Shown: piece after piece, positions 49,212 through 57,491 of the stretch
Layout of the letters: each line of letters opens with the position of its first letter
Position numbering within the stretch: position 1 is the stretch's first letter
Source of the DNA: CBDDEI01 sp965226775
GTDB taxonomy: Bacteria > Chloroflexota > Dehalococcoidia > SHYD01
Direction of reading: 5' to 3'
Assembly (NCBI GenBank): GCA_965226775.1
Contig: CBDDEI010000002.1
Span: 1,364,001-1,428,000, forward strand
DNA length: 64,000 nucleotides
Program-made: the position numbers and the translations under genes
Notes under the pieces: model-generated
What the model was told of the DNA's origin: nothing
Databases searched by the model: none
The model's input: the letters and a program-made list of their open reading frames with translations, nothing else

Positions 49212-50327
49212 ATGAACGGTCCAAGTGAAGAAGCCAAGGCGCGTCTTGATGCGCTGCTGCACAACTTTGAAGAGATGGGGCAACATCTGGTGGGCTATCC
49301 CTGCAACCAACTCTTCGACTACTCGGCGCTCCTGCCCTTCCTGAGTTATGCCGCGAACAACGTTGGCGACCCTTTTCACGACAGCAACTTCCGCAGCAAC
49401 ACCCACGAGATGGAGCGCGAAGTCATTGAGCGATTTGCCGACATGATGCATCTGGACTGGGAGCAGGCGTGGGGCTACGTCACCTCCGGCGGGACCGAGG
49501 GTAACATGTACGGCCTATACATGGGGCGTGAACTCTTCCCCAACGGTGTGGTCTACTACTCCCAGGACACCCACTACAGCGTCGTCAAGATACTGCGCTT
49601 GCTGATGGCGCGTAATATCATGATCAAGAGCCAGGACAACGGCGAGATAGACTACGATGACCTCAGCGAGACCATACGAATCAATCGCGACGTGCCGGTC
49701 ATCTTCATGGCGAACATAGGCACCACCATGAAGGGCGCCGTGGACGATGTGGAGAAGGTGCGCGGCATCCTCAAGGACTTGGCGATTACGAACTACTACA
49801 TTCACGCAGACGCCGCGCTGAGCGGCATGATCCTGCCCTTCGTGGATGACCCACAACCCTACGGGTTTGACGCCGGCTTCGACAGCGTGGCGATAAGCGG
49901 GCACAAGATGATCGGCTCTCCGCTCCCCTGCGGCATTGCCCTGACGAGGCGCGAGTACGTGGCGCGCGTCGCACGGTCCATCGAGTACGTGGGTGTGCTG
50001 GATACCACCATCACGGGGTCGCGCAGCGCCCTAACGCCGCTCTTCATGTGGTACGCCCTTGAGGGTTACGGGTTGGACGGCTTTGGGAAGATGGTGCGGG
50101 AATGCCTAGACGTAGCCGAGTACGCGGTGACCCGCTTCAACGACAGCGGCATCCCCGCGTGGCGCAACAAGAACTCGGTCACGGTCGTCTTTCCGAAACC
50201 GTCGGCGGAAGTCGTGCGCAAGTGGCAAATCGCCCCTTACGAGAACATCGCCCACCTCATCACCATGCCGCACGTCACGCGTGAGAAGATAGATGCGGTC
50301 TTGGACGACTATCTTAAGCTAAAGTAG
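49212..50327 (+). CDS. PLP-dependent histidine-decarboxylase-like enzyme
   Basis: The 371-aa fold-type I enzyme contains Gly-Tyr-Pro-x-Asn near residue 30, Thr-Ser-Gly-Gly-Thr-Glu-Gly-Asn for phosphate binding, His-Tyr-Ser (pyridine-ring stacking His), His-Ala-Asp-Ala-Ala-Leu-Ser-Gly and the PLP lysine in Ser-Gly-His-Lys-Met-Ile-Gly (Lys232). This agrees with the group II decarboxylase subgroup of bacterial PLP histidine decarboxylases, which convert His to histamine. A related amino acid is possible. A double-ACT protein follows 29 bases later, so the pair may be feedback-controlled. It probably starts at ATG 49212. Confidence 0.85.
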   Translation: MNGPSEEAKARLDALLHNFEEMGQHLVGYPCNQLFDYSALLPFLSYAANNVGDPFHDSNFRSNTHEMEREVIERFADMMHLDWEQAWGYVTSGGTEGNMYGLYMGRELFPNGVVYYSQDTHYSVVKILRLLMARNIMIKSQDNGEIDYDDLSETIRINRDVPVIFMANIGTTMKGAVDDVEKVRGILKDLAITNYYIHADAALSGMILPFVDDPQPYGFDAGFDSVAISGHKMIGSPLPCGIALTRREYVARVARSIEYVGVLDTTITGSRSALTPLFMWYALEGYGLDGFGKMVRECLDVAEYAVTRFNDSGIPAWRNKNSVTVVFPKPSAEVVRKWQIAPYENIAHLITMPHVTREKIDAVLDDYLKLK

Positions 50328-50356
50328 CCAACAACAGACCAGAGGAGGACCGCCCG

Positions 50357-50749
50357 ATGTCTAGAATCATCATCATGGCAGACAATGAGGTGGGCGTAAT
50401 TGCCGACATCAGCAAGGTATTGGCCGACAAGAGCATTAACATCGAAACCATCGACGCCGAGGGCCTCGGCGAAAAGGGCGTCATTACCCTAACGACCAAC
50501 AATGATGACGGCGCGCTACAGGCGCTGACGACCGCGGGTTTCAAGACTGTTACCGACGAAGCGCTGGTCCTCAGGCTCCCCGATGAGCCGGGCGCACTGG
50601 CAAAGGTGGCGGAGAAGTTCAAGAACGCGGGCGTGAACATACAGAGCCTCCACATACTGGATCGCCGGGCCGGTTACACCACCGTCGTCCTGTCCGTCGC
50701 CGACCGCGCCCAAGCGGAAACCCTGGTCGACCGCGACACCATCGTGTAA
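50357..50749 (+). CDS. Double ACT-domain protein
   Basis: The 130 aa are two ACT repeats. The first has Asn-Glu-Val-Gly-Val-Ile-Ala-Asp-Ile-Ser-Lys-Val-Leu-Ala-Asp-Lys-Ser-Ile-Asn-Ile; the second has Asp-Glu-Pro-Gly-Ala-Leu-Ala-Lys-Val-Ala-Glu-Lys-Phe-Lys-Asn-Ala-Gly-Val-Asn-Ile. No catalytic domain is fused. ACT pairs bind amino acids. Its place after the decarboxylase (AGGAGGA at 50342-50348) suggests it senses the substrate amino acid. The start is ATG 50357. Confidence 0.87.
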   Translation: MSRIIIMADNEVGVIADISKVLADKSINIETIDAEGLGEKGVITLTTNNDDGALQALTTAGFKTVTDEALVLRLPDEPGALAKVAEKFKNAGVNIQSLHILDRRAGYTTVVLSVADRAQAETLVDRDTIV

Positions 50750-50991
50750 TTCCGCCATCACTTCACCATCCTCCAGAGTGCGCACGCCGGCAGTAAACGC
50801 TAAACGGCGGCATTCCAGGGCGTCGTGGGCGCGGGGCGTTCGCATGGGGTGGAGGACGGGCGTGGTGGGGCAAGCGGGCGGTGGTCGTTACGAGGACGGC
50901 TCATGGTTCGACCAGCTCACCATGAGCGGAGGGCGGACGACGGGAGAACGCCCCTCTTTATGCCGCACCCTTGCTGGGTTACAGTATACGA

Positions 50992-53091
50992 ATGGCGGCA
51001 ACCAGAACGCAGCTAACCTCAGCCGTTGAGGCCTATCTCGCCGATCTGCGGCGCGTGCGGGCATCGGGCGGCGCGACCATAGAGCGTTCCTACTACCCGC
51101 CGTTGACCAATCTGCTGAACGCGGTGGGCAACACCCTCAGACCTAAAGTCTTCTGCATCAGCGAGTTGGCGCAGCAGGGCGCTGGTCATCCCGATAGTGG
51201 CTTGTACAGCGCAAAGCAGGTGCAGAAGGGGCAAAAGCGTGAAGGGCAGATCCCTGAACACGGTGTGGTTGAGGTCAAGCCAGCCGGTGACGACGCCTGG
51301 TTGACGGCGGAGAGCGACCAAGTGAGCCGTTACTGGAACACGTACCGGCTCGTGCTGGTGACCAACACCCGGGACTTCGTGCTGCTCGGTGAGGACGCGG
51401 AGGGTAGGCCCGCCAGACTGGAGACCTTCCGTTTGGCCGACTCTGCCGACGACTTCGAGTCTAAGCTGCAAACGCCGCGCCGCTTTGCCAATGAGGCCGG
51501 CCCTGCTCTGGGAGAGTACCTGTGCCGCGCCCTGTCCCATCGGGCCGCGCTGGTTGAGCCGCGTGACCTCGCCTGGCTGCTGGCCTCCTACGCCCGCGAC
51601 GGCCTGGCGCGCGTCGAGGCGGCGGGCGACGCTCCGTCGCTCAACTCCGTGCGCTCGGCATTGGAAGAGGCGCTGGGCGTGCGCTTCGAGGGGGAGCGCG
51701 GCGCAGCCTTCTTCCGCTCGACCCTGGTGCAGACCCTCTTCTACGGGGTGTTCTCCGCCTGGGTGCTCTGGGCGCGCCAGACGCCGCCGCCCACCGGCTC
51801 CTTCAACTGGCACGACGCGGTCTGGCACTTGCGCGCGCCGGTCTTGCGGGCGCTCTTCCAGCAGCTATCCGACCCCGGCCGGCTGCAGCCACTGGGTCTG
51901 GTCGAGGTGCTGAACTGGACCGCGGCCGCGCTGGACCGCGTGGACCGCGCCGCCTTCTTCGGCAAGTTCAGCGAGGGCGAGGCGGTGCCCTATTTCTACG
52001 AGCCATTCCTCGAAGCCTTCGACCCCGCCCTGCGCAAGCAGCTGGGCGTCTGGTACACCCCCGCCGAGGTGGTGCGCTACATGGTCGCCCGCGTCGACCG
52101 GGCGCTGAAGGACGACCTCGGCATCGCCGACGGGCTGGCGGCGGACAACGTCTATATCCTTGACCCCTGCTGCGGCACCGGCGCCTACCTGGCCGAGGTG
52201 CTGCGGCGGATTGCGGCGAACCTCGAAGGCCGCGGCCTCGGCGCACTCACCGGCGCGCGGGTGAAGCAGGCCGCCACCCAGCGGGTGTTCGGCTTCGAGA
52301 TCATGCCCGCTCCCTTCGTCGTCGCCCACCTGCAGGTCGGCCTCACCATGCAGGCGCTGGACGCGCCGCTGTCGGAGGACGGCGCGGAGCGGGCGGGTGT
52401 CTTCCTCACCAACGCCCTGACCGGCTGGGAGCCCAGGGTGCAGAAACCGCTGCCCTTCCCCGAACTGGAGGAGGAGCGCGACCGCGCCGATCAGGTGAAG
52501 CAGGAGACGCCGGTGCTGGTCATCCTGGGCAACCCGCCCTACAACGGCTTCGCCGGCATGGCGGTGGAAGAGGAGCGGGAGCTTTCGACAGCCTACCGGA
52601 CGACCAAACGGGTGCGGCGGCCCGAGGGCCAAGGGCTAAACGACCTGTACGTGCGGTTCTTCCGCATGGCGGAACGCCGCATCGCCGAGAAGACAGGCCG
52701 CGGTGTGGTCTGCTTCATCTCCAACTACTCCTGGCTGGACGGGCTGTCCTTCACCGGGATGCGGGAGCGCTTCCTAGAGGCGTTCGACGTCATCCGCATC
52801 GATAACCTGAACGGCGATAAGTACAAGACCGGCAAGACGACGCCCGAAGGCGCACCCGATCCCAGCATCTTCTCCATGCCAGGCGACCGCGATTTTCCCG
52901 TGGGCATCCAGAGTAGGCAGGCGACACTACGCTGGTGCGCAAGGCCGACCAGGATTGCAATCACGACGAAGGAGACTCAGCTCGGCACCGTTCAACGATG
53001 GAAGTGGGCGACAGACATCTATTTCCGGTGGGGTCAATACCAGAGGAAGCGCGAGGAATTGACGGCTGCACGGCACAGGCGGAGGCCATGA
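50992..53091 (+). CDS. Type ISP/IIG-like restriction-modification protein, frameshifted
   Basis: The start is ATG 50992 (TTG/ATG variants upstream possible). An N-terminal nuclease-like domain with Gly-Val-Val-Glu-Val-Lys-Pro (ExK) is followed by a helical spacer and an N6-adenine methylase: Leu-Gly-Val-Trp-Tyr-Thr-Pro-Ala-Glu-Val-Val, motif I Asp-Pro-Cys-Cys-Gly-Thr-Gly-Ala-Tyr-Leu, motif IV Asn-Pro-Pro-Tyr. No SNF2/DEAD helicase is seen. After Asp-Pro-Ser-Ile-Phe the frame fails: Thr-Thr-Leu-Val-Arg-Lys-Ala-Asp-Gln-Asp appears in another frame from about 52925. So the target-recognition end is lost. The 700-aa frame shown ends in non-family text. It is probably inactive. Confidence 0.8.
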   Translation: MAATRTQLTSAVEAYLADLRRVRASGGATIERSYYPPLTNLLNAVGNTLRPKVFCISELAQQGAGHPDSGLYSAKQVQKGQKREGQIPEHGVVEVKPAGDDAWLTAESDQVSRYWNTYRLVLVTNTRDFVLLGEDAEGRPARLETFRLADSADDFESKLQTPRRFANEAGPALGEYLCRALSHRAALVEPRDLAWLLASYARDGLARVEAAGDAPSLNSVRSALEEALGVRFEGERGAAFFRSTLVQTLFYGVFSAWVLWARQTPPPTGSFNWHDAVWHLRAPVLRALFQQLSDPGRLQPLGLVEVLNWTAAALDRVDRAAFFGKFSEGEAVPYFYEPFLEAFDPALRKQLGVWYTPAEVVRYMVARVDRALKDDLGIADGLAADNVYILDPCCGTGAYLAEVLRRIAANLEGRGLGALTGARVKQAATQRVFGFEIMPAPFVVAHLQVGLTMQALDAPLSEDGAERAGVFLTNALTGWEPRVQKPLPFPELEEERDRADQVKQETPVLVILGNPPYNGFAGMAVEEERELSTAYRTTKRVRRPEGQGLNDLYVRFFRMAERRIAEKTGRGVVCFISNYSWLDGLSFTGMRERFLEAFDVIRIDNLNGDKYKTGKTTPEGAPDPSIFSMPGDRDFPVGIQSRQATLRWCARPTRIAITTKETQLGTVQRWKWATDIYFRWGQYQRKREELTAARHRRRP

Positions 53092-53102
53092 AGAGACGCG
53101 CT

Positions 53103-53441
53103 CTATGACAGCTTCGAGCCGAACTTGCCGCTACGGTCTGCCTGCTTCGCGCGAATGACGGCTTCGGCGACAGCCTTGGCCAAGACTGGCCTGGGAAGGC
53201 GCTGCCCATACGGGACTTGTTGAATCGGTCCTCGTATCCTACAAGACCAGCCGCGTTTCGGAAATTTCCTGATTGATGTGACCTCCGCAGAAGCAACGAT
53301 TTTCTCGTCGAGAATGGTCAGAACCTCATAGCCTGTATCACACGGGCGATATCGACCTAAGACTGTCACGTTTCGATGCTTCCCGCTTGGCTCCGCGACG
53401 ACGGCCTGGGCCTTGAGCGGCGGAGCGCAACGCCGCCCCAA
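53103..53441 (-). CDS. Uncharacterised 112-aa ORF inside the broken R-M gene
   Basis: The frame runs opposite to the R-M gene, where its middle part should be. It reads Arg-Asn-Val-Thr-Val-Leu-Gly-Arg-Tyr-Arg, Gly-Tyr-Glu-Val-Leu-Thr-Ile-Leu-Asp-Glu-Lys-Ile-Val, and a basic tail. It could be a foreign insert replacing about 350 bases or chance coding. No family was recognised and no ribosome binding site is clear. Confidence 0.25.
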   Translation of the reverse strand: MGRRCAPPLKAQAVVAEPSGKHRNVTVLGRYRPCDTGYEVLTILDEKIVASAEVTSIRKFPKRGWSCRIRGPIQQVPYGQRLPRPVLAKAVAEAVIRAKQADRSGKFGSKLS

Positions 53442-54120
53442 CTTGTCTCTTGCCGCGCAACGCTATCTCGACCACCTGGGCTTGGGCGTGGAGGATCTGT
53501 TCCACCACGCGCTGGAGTGCTGTACAACCCCGCCTACCGCGAGGCGAACGCGGGGGCGCTGCGGATGGAGTGGCCCCGCATCCCGCTCCCGGGCTGGCCG
53601 GACGGCGATACCGTCGGAGCGGCCGTTCGAGCTGGCGGCGTCGGCTCGCGCGGGCGGGAACTGGCTGCGCTGCTGGACTCGGACACGCCCGTCCCCGGCG
53701 TCACCGAGGGCGCGCTGTATTCGGAGATCGCCGCAATCGCAGTGCCGGCCGTCACCGGCGGCGGCAACATGAGCGGCGACGACTTCTCGGTTACGGCGGG
53801 CTGGGGGCACTTCGGGCAGGGCGAGGCCGTCATGCCGGGCCAGGGCCACGCCGTTGAGCGCGCCTACACCTCGGAGGAGCGCGCCGCGCTGGGCGAAGCC
53901 GTTGCGGCCCTCGGCGAGACCACCTACGACATCTACCTGAACGACCGCGCTTACTGGGCAGCTCTGGAGCTACAAGCTGGGGGGCTACCAGGTGCTCAAG
54001 AAGTGGCTCTCCTACCGTGAGAGCGGCGTGCTAGGCCGGGCGCTGCAGCCGGAGGAGGTGCAGCACTACCAACGACGGCCGGCGTATCGGGGCGCTGATA
54101 CTGGCGGTGGGAACGAAAAG
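53413..54120 (+). pseudogene. C-terminal remains of the type ISP R-M protein (copy 1)
   Basis: In shifting frames one can read Asn-Leu-Ser-Leu-Ala-Ala-Gln-Arg-Tyr-Leu-Asp-His-Leu-Gly, then Tyr-Asn-Pro-Ala-Tyr-Arg-Glu-Ala-Asn-Ala-Gly-Ala-Leu-Arg, Leu-Asp-Ser-Asp-Thr-Pro-Val-Pro-Gly-Val, Ile-Tyr-Leu-Asn-Asp-Arg-Ala-Tyr-Trp and Gly-Gly-Tyr-Gln-Val-Leu-Lys-Lys-Trp-Leu-Ser-Tyr-Arg-Glu. This is the known end of the family. A small deletion near 53960 removes the segment Arg-Asn-Val-Pro, which copy 2 still has. Confidence 0.7.
53671..54099 (+). repeat. Direct repeat, copy 1 (R-M gene end)
   Basis: Matches 54374-54858 with high identity but many 1-20-base indels. Offset about 700 bases. Confidence 0.75.
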
Positions 54121-54358
54121 TGAGCCCCTGTTCCATCCTTATTCGCTTTTTCAGCTGCTGCCGGGTTGTCTGTTCTGGGGATGGTTGCACCACAGCGCCT
54201 ACCGTATCGAGCGAAACACTACGGGAGGACTCCTGATGGCGGTGGCACTCGCCTTTGTGTTCGCCTTGTGGCGCGGCTGGGTGGCGATACGCCAAGTCGG
54301 AGCACTGCAGGAGCTTGCTGAACGAGCGTACGAACGCGGCGCGGAGATGCTTGGCAGC
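54107..54358 (+). other. Possible truncated small membrane protein between the two R-M tails
   Basis: From GTG/ATG-type start 54107, about 84 codons run before the text becomes R-M-derived: Phe-His-Pro-Tyr-Ser-Leu-Phe-Gln-Leu-Leu-Pro, then the hydrophobic Leu-Leu-Met-Ala-Val-Ala-Leu-Ala-Phe-Val-Phe-Ala-Leu-Trp. It may be an independent gene cut by copy 2 of the repeat. Not recognised. Confidence 0.25.
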
Positions 54359-54373
54359 GGAGCTCGGTGCGTT

Positions 54374-54858
54374 TGCTGGACTCGGACACGCCCGTTCCCG
54401 GCGTCACCGAGGGCGCGCTGCGCCAAGGGAGATCGCCGCAATCGCAGTGCCCGCCGTCACCGGCGGCGGCAACATGAGCGGCGACGACTTCTGCGGTTAC
54501 GGCAAAGGCTGGGGGCACTTCGGATCAGGGCGAGGCCGTCATGCCGGGCCAGGGCCACGCCGTCGAGCGCGCCTACACCTCTTTTTAAGGCAGACCTTTC
54601 GGGCGCAAAACTTCCGAGCGTGTCGCGCTGGGCGAAGCCGTCGCGGCCCTCGGCGAGACCACCTTGACGACATCTACCTGAACGACCGCGCCTTACTGGC
54701 GCAACGTCCCCGCAGCAGTCTGGAGCTACAAGCTAGGGGGCTACCAGGTGCTCAAGAAGTGGCTCTCCTACCGTGAGAGCGGCGTGCTAGGCCTGGGCGC
54801 TGCAGCCGGAGGAGGTGCAGCACTTCACTAACACGGCGCGGCGTATCGGGGCGCTTGA
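54374..54858 (+). pseudogene. Second, more decayed copy of the R-M gene end (copy 2)
   Basis: The same text as copy 1 appears in three frames with extra bases. One is an inserted stretch around 54580-54612 containing TTTTTAAGG. The segment for Arg-Asn-Val-Pro-Ala-Ala-Val-Trp, lost in copy 1, is kept here. So each copy has its own lesions. Confidence 0.65.
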
Positions 54859-55075
54859 GCAGTTGACAGCCACAAGTGAGCAGTCCTAGCTGGAAGCGCT
54901 TCCTCGCTTACGCCTTATCTAAGAGAAAACCTATTCTATAGGAAGATTCCTGCAAAAAGATGGAAATCCTTGAGCGATGCAGGATGATAGCGGGTGCTAC
55001 AATAGACCACCGATCACCGCCGCTAGCGAGTCGAAGCAAGGCTAATTTCAGAGCAACTAGACAGAGGCACCCACG

Positions 55076-57400
55076 ATGACGAACGCTAACCCTGAAGCAC
55101 CGCATGGGCATGGAGCAGACCGCTATTTAGGCGCTCCCATTCTACGCCTGGAGGACGAGCGCCTGATAACGGGCAAAGGTTGTTACGTAGACGACATCAA
55201 CCCCCCGGACGCGCTGCATCTCACCATCGTCCGGAGCCCGTACCCCAAGGCCAGCATCGTCTCTATAGATACAAGCTCTGCCCAGGCTATGCCCGGCGTG
55301 GTGGCGATACTAACCGCCGATGACCTGGACGAACGTTTGAGTAGGGTGCCGCAGTCGCAGATTCCCGGCATGCAAATGGCTCCGAACCCGGTCCTGGCTA
55401 AGCTCGCCGTGCCTGCCGTTGGCGTTGGTGTCGTCGCGGTGCTTGCGCGCAGTGCGGCCATCGGCGCGGACGCGGCAAGCTCGATCTACATCGAATATGA
55501 GCCACTTCCCTCGATAGCGAATGCCGAAGCAGCCCTTGAGCCGGACGCTCCCCAGGTCTGGGACCACATACCGGGGAACCTATGCGCCACGGTAGTTCGA
55601 GAGAACGGGGACGTGGAGCAAGCCTTTGCGCAAGCCGACCATGTTGTCCGCCACCACATCTATAGCCCCAGGCTTGTGGCCAATGCTATGGAGCCGCGGG
55701 GAATCGTAGCGGCAATGGATGCTCAGGGGTTAACGGTCTGGGTCTCTACGCAAAGTCCCCACCGGGTGCGGGCAGAGATAGCCGGCGCGCTGGGAATGCC
55801 AGAGAGCAAGGTGCACGTGATTGCGCCCGATGTTGGGGGAGGGTTTGGCAGCAAAGGCCCGGTCTACCGTGAGTATCTTCTTGCGGCTTACCTGGCAGTG
55901 AAGTTTAAGAAGCCGGTGAAGTGGATAGCCACCCGCAGTGAAGAGTTTGCGACGGCTATCCAGGGAAGAGACCAGTCCATCCATTCGGAGATGGCCGTGC
56001 GCCGGGACGGAACAATCCTGGGCCTTAAGGTCCAGTTTGTGACCAACGCCGGCTACACTGCGCTGGGCGGCCCACCCCTCCGCACCTTGGGGCTTGTGCC
56101 CGGTTGCTACCGTATCCCAAACATTCGGCTTGAGATGCGGACGGCCTACACAAACACTCCGCCCACCGGTCCTTATCGCGGCGCGGGGCGACCGGAGGCC
56201 GTGCAGAATATCGAGCGGCTCATGGACCAGGCCGCAAACGACCTCGGCATGGACCGGTTGGAGCTACGCCGAAAGAACTTTCTGCAGCCCGATGAGTTTC
56301 CCTACAGGAACGGTGTGGGCGGCGAATACGACTCCGGCGACTTCGAGAAAGCCCTAGCAGAGGCGCTGCACCTATCGGACTATGAGTCCCTTATCAAGCA
56401 CCGCGACGAAGCACAAAAGCGCGGCGAGCTGGTAGGGGTGGGCATATCAACCTTTGTCGAACCCAGCGGCGGCCCTGGCATAGAAAGCGGGATGGTCCGC
56501 GTAGAACCATCGGGAGCGGTTACGGTTTACTCGGGTTCCAGCGACCACGGTCAGGGACACGAGACCACTTTCGGCCAGATAGTTGCTAGCTCATTGCACG
56601 TGTTGTTGGAGCAAGTCTCTGTGCGGCACGGAGACACCGTTGCCGTTGCTCAAGGCGGCGGCACCTTTAGCAGCCGCAGCCTTGTCCTTGGGGGAAACGC
56701 CCTGGTAGTCGCCTCCGAGCGTATCCTGGTGAAAGCCAGGGCTATTGCTGCTCACTTGGCTGAAGCGTCGCCAGAGGAGATGACGCTAACAGACGACGGT
56801 TTCGTGGTGGCTGGAGCGCCAACGCAGAAGATAGGCTGGCAGCAGGTGGCCGCTACGGCCTATGCGCCGGCCAGACTTCCTGCCGGCATGGAACCGGGTC
56901 TACAGGAGCTCGCCTTCTTCGATCCTCGCAAGGAGACCTGGGGTTTCGGCGCACATATCGCCATGGTTAGCATCGATAGAGAAACGGGGACGCCAACCAT
57001 TGAAAAGCTGGTGCTGGTTGATGACTGCGGAGTGCTTATCAACCCCCTCCTTGTAGAAGGCCAGATTCACGGAGGGCTGGCTCAGGGCCTGGCGGAATCG
57101 CTGCGAGAGCATGAGATATTTGACGACGACGGCCAGATGCTAGCCGGATCGTTCCTAGACTACGCGGTTCCTCGAGCACAGGACATTCCGGAAGTAATAC
57201 TCGGCGAGACGGTTACTCCGAGTCCTCTGAACCCCCTGGGCGCGAAAGGCGTGGGAGAAGCGGCCACCAACGGGTTACCTCCAGCGATTGCAAACGCCGT
57301 CAGAGATGCCTTGTCCCCCCTTGGCGTGCAGCAATTAGATATGCCCTACACCGCGCCTAAGCTTTGGAAAGCCATTCGTGAGGCTGAAAGAACGGCTTAA
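55076..57400 (+). CDS. Xanthine dehydrogenase/CoxL-family molybdopterin-binding large subunit
   Basis: The 774 aa begin with the small a/b hammerhead domain (Arg-Leu-Glu-Asp-Glu-Arg-Leu-Ile-Thr-Gly-Lys-Gly, about 25-140). The molybdenum-cofactor part has Gly-Gly-Gly-Phe-Gly-Ser-Lys, Gly-Pro-Tyr-Arg-Gly-Ala-Gly-Arg-Pro-Glu-Ala (363-373), Gln-Gly-Gly-Gly-Thr-Phe, and Gly-Ala-Lys-Gly-Val-Gly-Glu-Ala with the catalytic Glu728. The CO-dehydrogenase form I loop with Cys-Ser-Phe-Arg is absent, so it is a form II/other hydroxylase. FAD and 2Fe-2S subunit genes are not next to it. Substrate unknown. Confidence 0.93.
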   Translation: MTNANPEAPHGHGADRYLGAPILRLEDERLITGKGCYVDDINPPDALHLTIVRSPYPKASIVSIDTSSAQAMPGVVAILTADDLDERLSRVPQSQIPGMQMAPNPVLAKLAVPAVGVGVVAVLARSAAIGADAASSIYIEYEPLPSIANAEAALEPDAPQVWDHIPGNLCATVVRENGDVEQAFAQADHVVRHHIYSPRLVANAMEPRGIVAAMDAQGLTVWVSTQSPHRVRAEIAGALGMPESKVHVIAPDVGGGFGSKGPVYREYLLAAYLAVKFKKPVKWIATRSEEFATAIQGRDQSIHSEMAVRRDGTILGLKVQFVTNAGYTALGGPPLRTLGLVPGCYRIPNIRLEMRTAYTNTPPTGPYRGAGRPEAVQNIERLMDQAANDLGMDRLELRRKNFLQPDEFPYRNGVGGEYDSGDFEKALAEALHLSDYESLIKHRDEAQKRGELVGVGISTFVEPSGGPGIESGMVRVEPSGAVTVYSGSSDHGQGHETTFGQIVASSLHVLLEQVSVRHGDTVAVAQGGGTFSSRSLVLGGNALVVASERILVKARAIAAHLAEASPEEMTLTDDGFVVAGAPTQKIGWQQVAATAYAPARLPAGMEPGLQELAFFDPRKETWGFGAHIAMVSIDRETGTPTIEKLVLVDDCGVLINPLLVEGQIHGGLAQGLAESLREHEIFDDDGQMLAGSFLDYAVPRAQDIPEVILGETVTPSPLNPLGAKGVGEAATNGLPPAIANAVRDALSPLGVQQLDMPYTAPKLWKAIREAERTA

Positions 57401-57491
57401 CTGAGCAACCGGGGAGCGGCGCTCTAGAAGACCGCAACTGGGAGATCGGGGGAACGCCCTTAGCTATTGTTTCCGGAGCACGTTGGCGGCC

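Noticed and set aside
53463..53849. 128-codon minus-strand ORF in the R-M remains
   Set aside because: Shadow of the conserved R-M C-terminal text on the plus strand.
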